Shown one piece after another: positions 6,363-13,258 of a stretch of DNA of 18,999 bases. The stretch is taken from assembly GCA_030603035.1 (NCBI GenBank), contig JAUVYQ010000036.1, positions 1 through 18,999 of the forward strand. Reading direction: 5' to 3'. The notes below the pieces were generated by a model that made no database searches, had not been told where the DNA came from, and saw only the letters and a program-made list of their open reading frames with translations. Numbering within the stretch: the first letter of the stretch is position 1; every line of letters begins with the position of its first letter. The translations under genes were made by a program, and so were the position numbers. The stretch comes from Phycisphaerae bacterium. Its GTDB lineage: Bacteria; Planctomycetota; Phycisphaerae; Sedimentisphaerales; SG8-4.

Positions 6363-7541
6363 TTATACGAAGGGCTGGGTTTTGACAGGCGAGCCGGCGT
6401 TAATGGCGGCGGCTATCTGCATAAACCTCGGCATTGCGTAATCGAAGAAGCGCTTATAGCTTTCGCAGAAATAGCTTTCCAAGCTAAAGTTGTCCTTGTC
6501 AGAGGTAAGAGATTCTTCGCTTCGCTCAGAATGACAGAGTGCGGGGACTCTGTCTTTCATACAGCCGCCGCGACAGAGGGCAAGGTGTCTGCAGAGAAGG
6601 CATTTATCGCAAAGATTCTGCTTGGCCCGGCCAAAGGCGCGTTTTTTGCTGCCGGCGGCCAGTTTCTCTATCGGCGTTTCAAAAATGTTGCCCAACCGCC
6701 ACTTCGGCTCGACGAAAAAATCACAGGTGAAAGCATCGCCGGTATGCTCGATAACAATGTATTGACTGCATTGTTTGTCGAATGTACAAATCGTGTGTTT
6801 GCCGTGAACACAATAGGACAGTATCGAGTCAAAGTCGCGAATGCTTAAATTTTGCGGCCCGTACTCGTACCAGCGGTCAAATATCCTGCACTGGAATTCG
6901 CCGTACTGCTGCGGTGTAATTGAGAAATCCGCAATCTCGCCTGTGGCCGGGTCTGTCTCGACACAGGGGATAAACTGCAAAAACTTTACGCCATTCTCGA
7001 TAAAAAAATCAAATAACTCGTCCGGATGCTCCGCATTTTTATTGTTTAGCAACGTCAGGGTATTGAATTCAACCTTGTATTTTTTGCAGGTTTGAATGGC
7101 CCTGGTTACTCTATCAAAGGTACCCGAGCCGGAATGGTCGAGGCGGTAGTAGTCGTGCAATTCTTTTGGGCCGTCGATACTGATGCCGACAAGAAACTTA
7201 CTATCGTGGAAAAACCGGCACCACTCGTCATTAAGCAAGATTGCATTGGTTTGTAGGGAGTTTCCTACCTCCTGGCCGGGGCTGCCGTATTTTTTTTGCA
7301 ACTCCACCGTTTTTTTGTAGAAATCCAGGCCCATAAGCGTTGGTTCACCGTCCTGCCAGGCAAAGCCGGCTAATGGGAAACGCAGCTGCATATAATCTTT
7401 AACAAGTTTCTCGAGCACTTTATCGCTCATTCGCTGTCTGCCCTTGCCGAACTCGGGCGCTCTGTTTTTGTAAAAACAGTATTTGCAATCGATATTGCAA
7501 TCTGAACCGGACGGTTTGATTAAAAGAGTGAAAGGCTGCAT
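6363..7541 (-). CDS. Anaerobic sulfatase maturase (radical SAM/SPASM)
   Basis: This 392-residue enzyme is of the anSME type, which oxidises a Cys or Ser in sulfatases to formylglycine in the cytoplasm. The radical-SAM cluster motif is C15-x3-C19-x2-C22 (SDCNIDCKYCFYKN). The SPASM region (about 255-345) has CSQYIVIEHTGDAFTCDFF and CDKCLLCRHLALCRGGCMKD, which bind auxiliary Fe-S clusters. YFCESYKRFFDYA closes the domain. Two oddities stand out. The usual GGEPT SAM-binding motif reads DGEPT (FAWQDGEPTL), a Gly-to-Asp change. Between CMKDR and the final Cys there are about 12 extra residues from an inserted repeat (CHSERSEESL, DNA 6510-6536). The start ATG directly abuts the stop of the CCA-enzyme gene (TAAATG), so it is the third gene of a tight operon. 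No sulfatase is present in the window. Confidence 0.9.
   Translation of the reverse strand: MQPFTLLIKPSGSDCNIDCKYCFYKNRAPEFGKGRQRMSDKVLEKLVKDYMQLRFPLAGFAWQDGEPTLMGLDFYKKTVELQKKYGSPGQEVGNSLQTNAILLNDEWCRFFHDSKFLVGISIDGPKELHDYYRLDHSGSGTFDRVTRAIQTCKKYKVEFNTLTLLNNKNAEHPDELFDFFIENGVKFLQFIPCVETDPATGEIADFSITPQQYGEFQCRIFDRWYEYGPQNLSIRDFDSILSYCVHGKHTICTFDKQCSQYIVIEHTGDAFTCDFFVEPKWRLGNIFETPIEKLAAGSKKRAFGRAKQNLCDKCLLCRHLALCRGGCMKDRVPALCHSERSEESLTSDKDNFSLESYFCESYKRFFDYAMPRFMQIAAAINAGSPVKTQPFV
6510..6536 (-). repeat. SERSEES-type palindromic repeat inserted in the sulfatase maturase gene
   Basis: On the minus strand the sequence is 'tcattctgagcgaagcgaag' followed by aatct, with short inverted ends ATTCT (6512-6516) and AGAAT (6528-6532). 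I recognise this as the widespread dispersed element that is translated as CHSERSEES. It is in frame here and adds residues after the SPASM motif CRGGCMKD, where family members normally have a short loop. Confidence 0.85.
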
Positions 7542-8783
7542 TTATTTTTCAACCATTCTGTGCTTTTGCAACCACTTTTGCGCCCACTGCCGGGCCTGCT
7601 CGGCTGTTTGCAGCTTTCCTTCCAATTGGGCAATGTACATCTCCTCGGCTAACTGGCCCAAGCCAGGGCCGGGCACGGCGCCTAATCGAATTAAGTCGTG
7701 GCCGTTGAGCAGCGGTTTGGGCCGTAACTCGACATCACCCAGCGCCTTTATTCTTTTCCGCAGGCGACTTAACGCAGCAATACCCTTCCTCCCGTCGGGC
7801 CTGGCCTTTTCAATCGCTCTCTGCAGCTCGTACAGGTCCCAGAAATACGGCTCGGCCAGAATCATTTTTAATTCAGCCAAAGACATCCGGTCGTCGAGCA
7901 GTTTGCCTCTGTTGGCCAGTAAGAATTTTATATGTTTGTTTTGACTTCTGCTAAGTTTCAGAACCCGGCACCTCTCGACTGCAAATTCCGCCGGGCAGCC
8001 GGAGAAAAATCCAGCCAGTGCCAGAGCAAAATTGGTCTTTTTGCGCAGCTTGCGTAGGGTGTGCAGTGCACACCCTGCTGCCAATTTCACCTGCTCGCCG
8101 GCAAAACCGGGAAAGATTGCTTCAGCCAATCTGCTGTCAATCAGCATCGATGTGCCGGCAGAGCGGTTGGGATTAACGAGGATGCCTTCTAATTCGACTG
8201 CTATGCGTTCACCGCTTATCCTGGCTATATTTTTTGCGTTGCTGCAAATCGCCGAGAAGGTCCGCGGCTCAATCGCAAAGCCAAGTTGAGTGGAAAATCG
8301 CACCGCCCGCAGCATTCGCAGGTAATCTTCACCAAACCTTTCGGCGGGCTTACCGATGGTTCGTACTATCTGCTTTTTGAGGTCTGCCTGTCCATCGACA
8401 TAATCGATTACCTTTCTTCTTAGAGGGTCGTAAAACATTCCGTTGATTGTAAAGTCTCTTCGGCCGGCATCTTCAGCGGCACCGGCGAATTTGACTCGCC
8501 CCGGGTGTCTTCCGTTAATATAACCGGCTTCGGTTCTGAACGTAGCAACTTCAACGTGCTTATCTTCAAGCAAAACAATTACTACACCAAACTTGGCCCC
8601 GACCTTTAACGTGCGTTTGAATATCCTTATAACGTCGGCGGGCGCAGCATCTGTAGCGATGTCGAAATCGTGGGCGCGCCTGCCCAGCAGCATATCGCGC
8701 ACACAGCCGCCGGCCAACAATGCCTGGAAACCATTGCGGCTTAACCGTTTAATTATTTTTATAGCTGCTTGTTTATTCGTCAT
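7542..8783 (-). CDS. CCA-adding enzyme / poly(A) polymerase family nucleotidyltransferase
   Basis: This 413-residue protein is a class II tRNA nucleotidyltransferase-like enzyme. The head domain has LAGGCVRDMLLGRRAHDFDI (23-42), in which G25-G26 and D39/D41 are the nucleotide and metal-binding residues. Further motifs are EVATFRTEAGY (about 98-108), the neck signature RRDFTINGMFYD (about 128-139), and the RMLRAVRFSTQLGF region (about 180-193). The C-terminal half is a helical tail of tRNA-binding type. It adds CCA to tRNA 3' ends, or poly(A) to RNA, in the cytoplasm. Sequence reading alone cannot separate the two; the length fits either. It overlaps rsmD by 11 bp at its start and abuts the sulfatase maturase start at its end. 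SD is weak (gcagag), which fits translational coupling. Confidence 0.9.
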   Translation of the reverse strand: MTNKQAAIKIIKRLSRNGFQALLAGGCVRDMLLGRRAHDFDIATDAAPADVIRIFKRTLKVGAKFGVVIVLLEDKHVEVATFRTEAGYINGRHPGRVKFAGAAEDAGRRDFTINGMFYDPLRRKVIDYVDGQADLKKQIVRTIGKPAERFGEDYLRMLRAVRFSTQLGFAIEPRTFSAICSNAKNIARISGERIAVELEGILVNPNRSAGTSMLIDSRLAEAIFPGFAGEQVKLAAGCALHTLRKLRKKTNFALALAGFFSGCPAEFAVERCRVLKLSRSQNKHIKFLLANRGKLLDDRMSLAELKMILAEPYFWDLYELQRAIEKARPDGRKGIAALSRLRKRIKALGDVELRPKPLLNGHDLIRLGAVPGPGLGQLAEEMYIAQLEGKLQTAEQARQWAQKWLQKHRMVEK

Positions 8784-9351
8784 CTCTGCTCTGCTTTAAT
8801 ATGGTTACGGCCATCGTTCCCCACTGGCGCCAGTCTATTATTTGGAAGCGGCCATATTGTTCTAAAAGTTCTGTGCGCCGGTGAGTCCTGACCACGACAA
8901 TTCCATCGGGGGACACCTGTTCGCCTAATAAAGTAAGCAATCCGCCCAGAGGCGAACCGGCCTGAACATCCCTTGTGGCCGAATACGGCGGGTCAACAAA
9001 AACAAGGCCATACTTTTTCTGGTCAACTGGAGCACCAATCTTGAAGGCGTTGGCTCTTATAACTCTCGACTGTTTAACAAAGGTGGCCTTTTCTATGTTC
9101 TTTTCTAAAACTGCGATAATCTTCGGGTTTTTCTCGACGAAAGTAACAAACCCAGCCCCCCTGCTCAATGCTTCAAGGCCCAGAGAGCCGACACCGCAGA
9201 ATAAATCGGCTATTCGTTTGCCATCAGGCAGGTCATACTTGTAAAGGACGCTGAAAAGCGACTCTTTGACTCTATCGGTAATCGGCCGGGACACCTGGGC
9301 CTTAGGCCCAAGCAATCTCATTCCTCGTTTTGAGCCAGCTATGATTCTCAT
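8773..9351 (-). CDS. rsmD: 16S rRNA (guanine(966)-N(2))-methyltransferase RsmD
   Basis: This 192-residue protein is the normal size for RsmD, which methylates G966 of 16S rRNA using SAM in the assembled 30S particle. The N-terminus MRIIAGSKRGMRLLGP is typical. SRPITDRVKESLFSVL (21-36) is the family signature. The SAM site is DLFCGVGSLGLEAL (49-62), with E73 at the end of the second strand. DPPY (120-123) is the N-methyltransferase catalytic motif. It is the first gene of a three-gene operon and overlaps the CCA enzyme by 11 bp. There is no clear SD; an A/T-rich 'tatatt' lies close upstream and the transcript may be nearly leaderless. Confidence 0.93.
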   Translation of the reverse strand: MRIIAGSKRGMRLLGPKAQVSRPITDRVKESLFSVLYKYDLPDGKRIADLFCGVGSLGLEALSRGAGFVTFVEKNPKIIAVLEKNIEKATFVKQSRVIRANAFKIGAPVDQKKYGLVFVDPPYSATRDVQAGSPLGGLLTLLGEQVSPDGIVVVRTHRRTELLEQYGRFQIIDWRQWGTMAVTILKQSRDDE

Positions 9352-9430
9352 TGCGCTACAATATACAATATAGGCCTGTTTTGAGCGAGAAATTTTGCTT
9401 GGATTCGATACCGCAGATTCGAAACAAATC

Positions 9431-9458
9431 TTGTAACCTTATTGTTAAAGATTATAAT
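9431..9458 (+). promoter_or_regulatory. Candidate sigma-70 promoter for the 113-aa gene
   Basis: TTGTAA (9431-9436), 16-bp spacer, TATAAT (9453-9458). A small hairpin follows at 9471-9487 (CTGACG, loop GGTGT, CGTCAG) near the predicted 5' end of the mRNA. Confidence 0.55.
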
Positions 9459-9527
9459 TTCATAAGTAATCTGACGGGTGTCGTCAGGACCCATTAGGCA
9501 CAATATTATTTTTGAAAGGATGGGATT

Positions 9528-9869
9528 ATGAGGGTTGTTTACTCAGACAAGTTGGTCGAGGTCACAGACGAGAGTATACTTTTCCGGCATTATTATTTTC
9601 CTTTCGGTTCAAAACGAGTAAATCTTTCCGAGATTGACCATATTGTCGAAAAACCACCAAGTTTATTAAACGGAAAATGGAGAATCCACGGCACGGGCGA
9701 CTTCAAGACCTGGTTTCCTTGTGACTGGAAAAGACCTTGGCGAGATAAAATATTTTTTATCAGCTTTCCAAACAAGCGGAAACGCATAGGATTTACAGTC
9801 GAAGATTCAGAGACAGTAAAAAAACTCTTCAAAGACAAAGGACTGCTTCGCCAAGATAAGCTCACTTAG
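9528..9869 (+). CDS. Small hypothetical protein, possible bacterial PH-like domain
   Basis: This 113-residue cytoplasmic protein has no signal or membrane segment. It begins MRVVYSDKLVEVTDESILFR, then HYYFPFGSKRVNLSEIDHIV. That is a strand-turn-strand pattern common in small bacterial proteins with a pleckstrin-homology-like fold, where 'YYFP.G.K.I.L.DI' marks the first sheet. The assignment is from pattern memory only. Trp and basic residues are frequent in the middle (WRIHGTGDFKTWFPCDWKRP). The C-terminal DSETVKKLFKDKGLL would be the closing helix. SD 'aaagga' lies 7 nt before the ATG, and the gene has its own promoter and a short hairpin leader. It faces the HYExAFE gene across a 114-bp gap. 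Function unknown. Confidence 0.75.
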   Translation: MRVVYSDKLVEVTDESILFRHYYFPFGSKRVNLSEIDHIVEKPPSLLNGKWRIHGTGDFKTWFPCDWKRPWRDKIFFISFPNKRKRIGFTVEDSETVKKLFKDKGLLRQDKLT

Positions 9870-9887
9870 TCATACGGCTAAAAGAAT

Positions 9888-9958
9888 AGAGATTGCTTCG
9901 TTGCGTAGTTTACCCTGAGCGTATTTATACTGAGCAAAGTCGAAGTAGTCGAAGGGCC
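9888..9958. repeat. Intergenic 'cctgagc..gtcgaaggg' repeat element
   Basis: 'taccctgagcgtatttatac', then 'tgagcaaagtcgaagtagtc' and 'gaagggcc' form a variant of the dispersed 'ccctgagcgaagtcgaaggg' element of many genomes. It contains two partly repeated 'ctgagc' words and two 'gtcgaag/tagtcgaag' words. It fills most of the gap between two convergent genes, where it could act as a bidirectional transcription end or an mRNA 3' fold. Confidence 0.65.
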
Positions 9959-9983
9959 CCTCCCAATAACATAAAGTGCAATA

Positions 9984-10499
9984 TCAAAGCAGAAGTTCAG
10001 TGATTTGCACGGCGCACTGGCGGAATTTATCGGCAGGAAGAGTTACAGTCTGCCATTTGGGGCTGCGGCGTTTCATAAAGCGACTATACTCGCCTAACTT
10101 AACGTAGAAAAATACATATCTATTCGCGTCAAAATGGAAAACGTCCCTGCCGTCAAAATCAACGTCGATGTTCTCTATGCGATAGACAAAAACAAAAACA
10201 GCAGCGTGGCCCGGGCCGAAAACCTCCTGCCATTTAGTCAGGCCATCGACATCTTCGGTTGTAACCCAGCATTCAAAGCCCGCTAATTTGGCGAAACTGG
10301 TCCCCTTGAACGCTCTGCCCTTCACCTCTGCAATTATTATTTGTTGATTGCCCGGATATAATAAAAAATCGAAGCTCTTAACCTTCAAACGTCCGAAGGC
10401 CGCTCTTTTGTGCTCATCTACCGCAATGTATTGAATGCGATTATCAATCAACCAACTCTCAAATGCACGCTCGTAATGGTTGGGGGAAAAATCTTTCAT
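9984..10499 (-). CDS. HYExAFE family protein, PD-(D/E)XK nuclease-like
   Basis: This 171-residue protein carries the motif H8-Y9-E10-R-A-F13-E14 that names the HYExAFE family, which as I recall is largely planctomycetal. It also has the elements of a PD-(D/E)XK nuclease core: a helix glutamate (E10 or E14), SFD44F on one strand, then IIIAE58VK60GR on the next (D ... ExK). So a DNA- or RNA-acting nuclease fold is a reasonable inference, though no function is established to my knowledge. The second half is strand-rich with a C-terminal helix. It starts 6 nt after the hisS stop, so it is in the same operon. SD is weak, which suggests coupling to hisS translation. The link to hisS may be positional only. 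Confidence 0.85.
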   Translation of the reverse strand: MKDFSPNHYERAFESWLIDNRIQYIAVDEHKRAAFGRLKVKSFDFLLYPGNQQIIIAEVKGRAFKGTSFAKLAGFECWVTTEDVDGLTKWQEVFGPGHAAVFVFVYRIENIDVDFDGRDVFHFDANRYVFFYVKLGEYSRFMKRRSPKWQTVTLPADKFRQCAVQITELLL

Positions 10500-10505
10500 T
10501 TGGAC

Positions 10506-11795
10506 TTACGATTTAAGCTCTGCGAAGAATTTGTCAAATTTAATCAACTCCTGCTTACCACTTTTCATATTCTTAACTATAAGCTGGTCCTTCTCAATCT
10601 CGGAGCCGATGATTATGCACCTTCCGACGTTTTGTTCTGAGGCCTGCTTGAGCTGCTTGCTTAATTTAGCGGCCTTATAACTAAAATTCGCTGCAAATCC
10701 TGCCGACCGCAGCTTCATCGTCAGTTTAACAGCAGCTTGCCTGTAAACTTCATCTACACAGGCAACGAAATAATCCAGCCTGCGTGACGGTAATTGTTTT
10801 TCCAAGAGTCCTTTTTCTTCGAGCAATATTGCCAGCACGCTATCGCCTATACCAAAGCCGGTAGCCGGTATGGCCGGCCCGCCGAATTGCCGCAGCAAAT
10901 TATCATATCTGCCGCCTCCGCCGATAGCGCGAAGCTCACCTCCACGGTCGTAAATCTCATACACAATGCCGGTATAATAGGCCAGACCCCGAACTGTGCT
11001 GATATCGAACATGCAGAAATCAGCAACCCCCATAACACCAAGAAGCTCAAACAGCCGGCCCAGTTCGTCCACAGATTCTTTTGCTGCGTCCGTCAACTCT
11101 ACAAAAGCGTTAATTTGCTCGATAGATTCAAAGGCCATTAGCTCGAATATTTTTTTTCGTTTATTCTCATCGGGGACTTTTTCCGCAAGCATTTGTTCAA
11201 AGGTATCGCCGAGCAATCTGCTGCGTTTATCGAGCACCGCATATAAATCCTCCAATTCGCTTTCTGCGATGCCTATACTCTGCAACAGCGCTGCGAGCAT
11301 CTCTCTACTGGATATTTTCACCACGATATCAGCGGGCGTCAGACCTACTTCCTGCAGATAATCCAGAGCACAGAATATCGTCTCGGCGTCGGCTAAGACA
11401 TCATCAACACCGATTATGTCAATATTCCACTGAAAGAACTCGCGAAGCCGGCCTCTCTGGGGACGCTCGGCCCGGAACAATCTCGGGACCGAAAACCATT
11501 TTATGGGCCTCGGCAGCGAACTGATTTGCTGGTTGACCATTCGCGCCAGTGTAGGGGTAATCTCCGGCCTTAGGGCCAGCTCTCGTCCGCCTCTGTCGGT
11601 CAGCGAAAAAAGCTGCTCGACGATTTCGTCGCCGCTTTTTATCTGAAACATCTTCAAATACTCAAATATCGGCCCATCGTATTCCTCGAAGCCATTGCGG
11701 ACAGACACCTTCTTCCAGCCGTCGATTATCCAGTTTCTCCGGGCCATATCCGGCGGGTAAAAATCCCTCGTACCTTTTACCGGCGATATCTTCAT
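10506..11795 (-). CDS. hisS: Histidyl-tRNA synthetase
   Basis: The product is 429 residues, normal for HisRS, which charges tRNA-His. MKISPVKGTRDFYP is the typical start; a longer frame from 11837 would add 14 residues of repeat-derived sequence and is rejected. Class II motif 2 is FRAERPQRGR (107-116), preceded by LRPEITPTLAR (75-85). The histidine-specific motif is RGLAYYTGIVYEI. Motif 3 is AIGGGGRYDNLL. The C-terminal anticodon-binding domain covers roughly the last 100 residues (YFVACVDEVYRQAAVKLTMK onward). Upstream of the start there is only a GA-rich stretch (aaagagaaaa). The gene lies between a YkgJ-like gene (59 bp upstream) and the HYExAFE gene (6 bp downstream). Confidence 0.95.
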   Translation of the reverse strand: MKISPVKGTRDFYPPDMARRNWIIDGWKKVSVRNGFEEYDGPIFEYLKMFQIKSGDEIVEQLFSLTDRGGRELALRPEITPTLARMVNQQISSLPRPIKWFSVPRLFRAERPQRGRLREFFQWNIDIIGVDDVLADAETIFCALDYLQEVGLTPADIVVKISSREMLAALLQSIGIAESELEDLYAVLDKRSRLLGDTFEQMLAEKVPDENKRKKIFELMAFESIEQINAFVELTDAAKESVDELGRLFELLGVMGVADFCMFDISTVRGLAYYTGIVYEIYDRGGELRAIGGGGRYDNLLRQFGGPAIPATGFGIGDSVLAILLEEKGLLEKQLPSRRLDYFVACVDEVYRQAAVKLTMKLRSAGFAANFSYKAAKLSKQLKQASEQNVGRCIIIGSEIEKDQLIVKNMKSGKQELIKFDKFFAELKS

Positions 11796-11815
11796 TTTTT
11801 TTCTCTTTTCATTTT

Positions 11816-11895
11816 TGCCGCTAAGGCACCAGGGCACGAAGTCTTAATTTTTAACTATTTCTTATTTTCTTTGTGCCTTAGTGTCTTTGTGGCCA
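11816..11895. repeat. Inverted pair of 'ctaaggcac' phrase repeats between ykgJ-like and hisS
   Basis: Left part: 'tgccgctaaggcaccagg' plus gcacgaag (11816-11841). Right part: 'ctttgtgccttagtgtcttt' plus gtggcca (11869-11895), the same vocabulary on the other strand. The right part lies inside the 3' end of the YkgJ-like gene. The pair could fold as an imperfect hairpin in that transcript. 'tttgtgccttagtg' is shared exactly with 1089-1102. Confidence 0.75.
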
Positions 11896-12283
11896 TTTTC
11901 TTCTTCTTTGCTTTTGGCTTTTCTGTTTTGTTATTGTCGAATTTTATCTTTATATACTCTTCCATCTGCTTGTCATCGGTAAAGTGCAGCTCGAAGTCAT
12001 ATTCGCCTTCAACGAAATCGCAGTCTGCGTGACGGTATCCTCTGCAAATCCTCGGCCTTTTATCGTATATCCTGCAGCGATAGTCTTTTTCAGAAAGGTG
12101 CTTGCACTTGTTTTTTATGTTGAGATACCAATCGCCGTTCTCTACAAACACCGTTATATCCTTGTGGCACAGGTACCATTTTATATCGTCATAGTCTCCC
12201 CTGTCTTCCGGCGTGTCAATCGGCAGGGCAAAATACCTGCAGCACAGCCCTGTGCACCTATCACATTGACTTTTTTTCGCCAT
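11855..12283 (-). CDS. YkgJ-family cysteine cluster protein
   Basis: This 142-residue protein belongs to the zinc/iron-chelating YkgJ family (PF03692). The cysteine cluster is C7-x2-C10-x3-C14-C15 (QCDRCTGLCC), then CKHLSEKDYRCRIYDKRPRI followed by C-R-G-Y and a further Cys in HADCDF. Members bind a metal or Fe-S-like centre; a precise role is not known. The start at 12283 is chosen because 'ggag' lies 9 nt upstream; a GTG at 12304 would add 7 residues without an SD. The last dozen residues (MATKTLRHKENKK) are encoded by a phrase repeat and are probably not native. The core domain ends before them, so function should be unaffected. It may be co-transcribed with hisS. Confidence 0.88.
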   Translation of the reverse strand: MAKKSQCDRCTGLCCRYFALPIDTPEDRGDYDDIKWYLCHKDITVFVENGDWYLNIKNKCKHLSEKDYRCRIYDKRPRICRGYRHADCDFVEGEYDFELHFTDDKQMEEYIKIKFDNNKTEKPKAKKKKMATKTLRHKENKK

Positions 12284-12414
12284 CGCAACAAACTCCAAAT
12301 ACACTTAACACTACACGTCTAACTCTTTACGCTGTAAAATATAAGCTATTCGCCATTGGACGTCAAGAAATGTAAAAAGACCTTTGCTGTTTTCCCAAAT
12401 GCGCAGGAACCCAA

Positions 12415-13257
12415 ATGTCGAAAACGAAAGTCGAAACAATATATGCCGATGACGACATTATTGTCATCAACAAGCCGAGCAGCGTCTCGGTTACCAAAGA
12501 CCGCACAGGTGCGCCCCAGCTTGTCGATATACTCGCCGAGCAGTTAGGGTCGCAAGTTTGCAGCGAGCTGCGGCTGGTGCATCGGCTCGACAAAGACACA
12601 TCCGGCGTTATGATTCTGGCAAAGAATGCCGAGACTCAATCGGCGTTTTCAAGTTATTTTGAGAAAAAACTCATCAAAAAGACCTATCTGGCTATTGTAA
12701 CCGGCGCCCTCCCCCGCCGACAAGGCACAATCAATGTGCCTCTGGCACAAAGCCGCAAGAAGCCGGGCCTTATGTGCATCACTCGCAAAAAAGGTAAAGA
12801 AGCGATTACCGACTGGAAACTGCTTGCTGATTTCGGCTCAATTGCCCTGTTGGCTGTGGAGCCCTTGACCGGCCGGACACATCAAATTTGCGTCCATTTA
12901 CCAAGCATTGGATTGCCTCTAACAATTGACCCGTTATATGGCAGCAGTCGGCCTTTATTTCTCTCCGATTTCAAACCGAACTATCGACTCGCCAAAGGCC
13001 AAATTGAGAAACCGCTCATCGACCGCCTGACACTCCACGCCTATCAAATCGAGTCCCCAAAACCTTCCTCTGTCATTCCTGCGAAAGCAGGAATCCACCT
13101 TAACGCAAAGGCAAGCCGTCCTGATTGTTTCATCGCTCGGCTCGACAAAAAATTCGCCGCAGCCGTAAAAATGCTCACAAAACACAACCCCAAAGGCCTC
13201 GATGCCTTCGTCAACTCCGACGATTTCGCTAAGATACTTAAAAACCAAAGCCTTTAG
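12415..13257 (+). CDS. RluA-family RNA pseudouridine synthase
   Basis: This 280-residue enzyme converts uridine to pseudouridine in rRNA or tRNA. The catalytic motif is H56-R-L-D59-K-D-T-S-G64, with D59 the nucleophile. Other family landmarks are IIVINKPSSVSV (15-26), KKTYLAIVTG (about 91-100), and LTGRTHQICVHLPSIGLPLT (about 160-179) followed by D-P-L-Y-G. The S4 domain is absent, as in RluA/TruC-type enzymes. The target position cannot be told. Near residue 220 a hairpin repeat adds SVIPAKAGIHLNAKA between the LHAYQIESPKP strand and the final FIARLDKKFAAAVKML segment. SD 'cagga' lies 6 nt before the ATG. The stop is 1 nt from the stop of the convergent pentapeptide-repeat gene. Confidence 0.9.
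   Translation: MSKTKVETIYADDDIIVINKPSSVSVTKDRTGAPQLVDILAEQLGSQVCSELRLVHRLDKDTSGVMILAKNAETQSAFSSYFEKKLIKKTYLAIVTGALPRRQGTINVPLAQSRKKPGLMCITRKKGKEAITDWKLLADFGSIALLAVEPLTGRTHQICVHLPSIGLPLTIDPLYGSSRPLFLSDFKPNYRLAKGQIEKPLIDRLTLHAYQIESPKPSSVIPAKAGIHLNAKASRPDCFIARLDKKFAAAVKMLTKHNPKGLDAFVNSDDFAKILKNQSL
13070..13098 (+). repeat. VIPAKAGIH-type hairpin repeat inserted in the pseudouridine synthase gene
   Basis: ATTCCTGC (13075-13082), GAAA tetraloop, GCAGGAAT (13087-13094): a perfect 8-bp stem with a GNRA loop. It is the dispersed 'cattcctgcgaaagcaggaa' element, which reads VIPAKAGIH when translated. It is in frame here and keeps the enzyme open. Confidence 0.9.
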
Positions 13258-13258
13258 A

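Noticed and set aside
10506..11837. Longer start (11837) for hisS
   Set aside because: The extra 14 residues come from the phrase repeat; HisRS proteins begin at the MKISPVKGTRDF equivalent.
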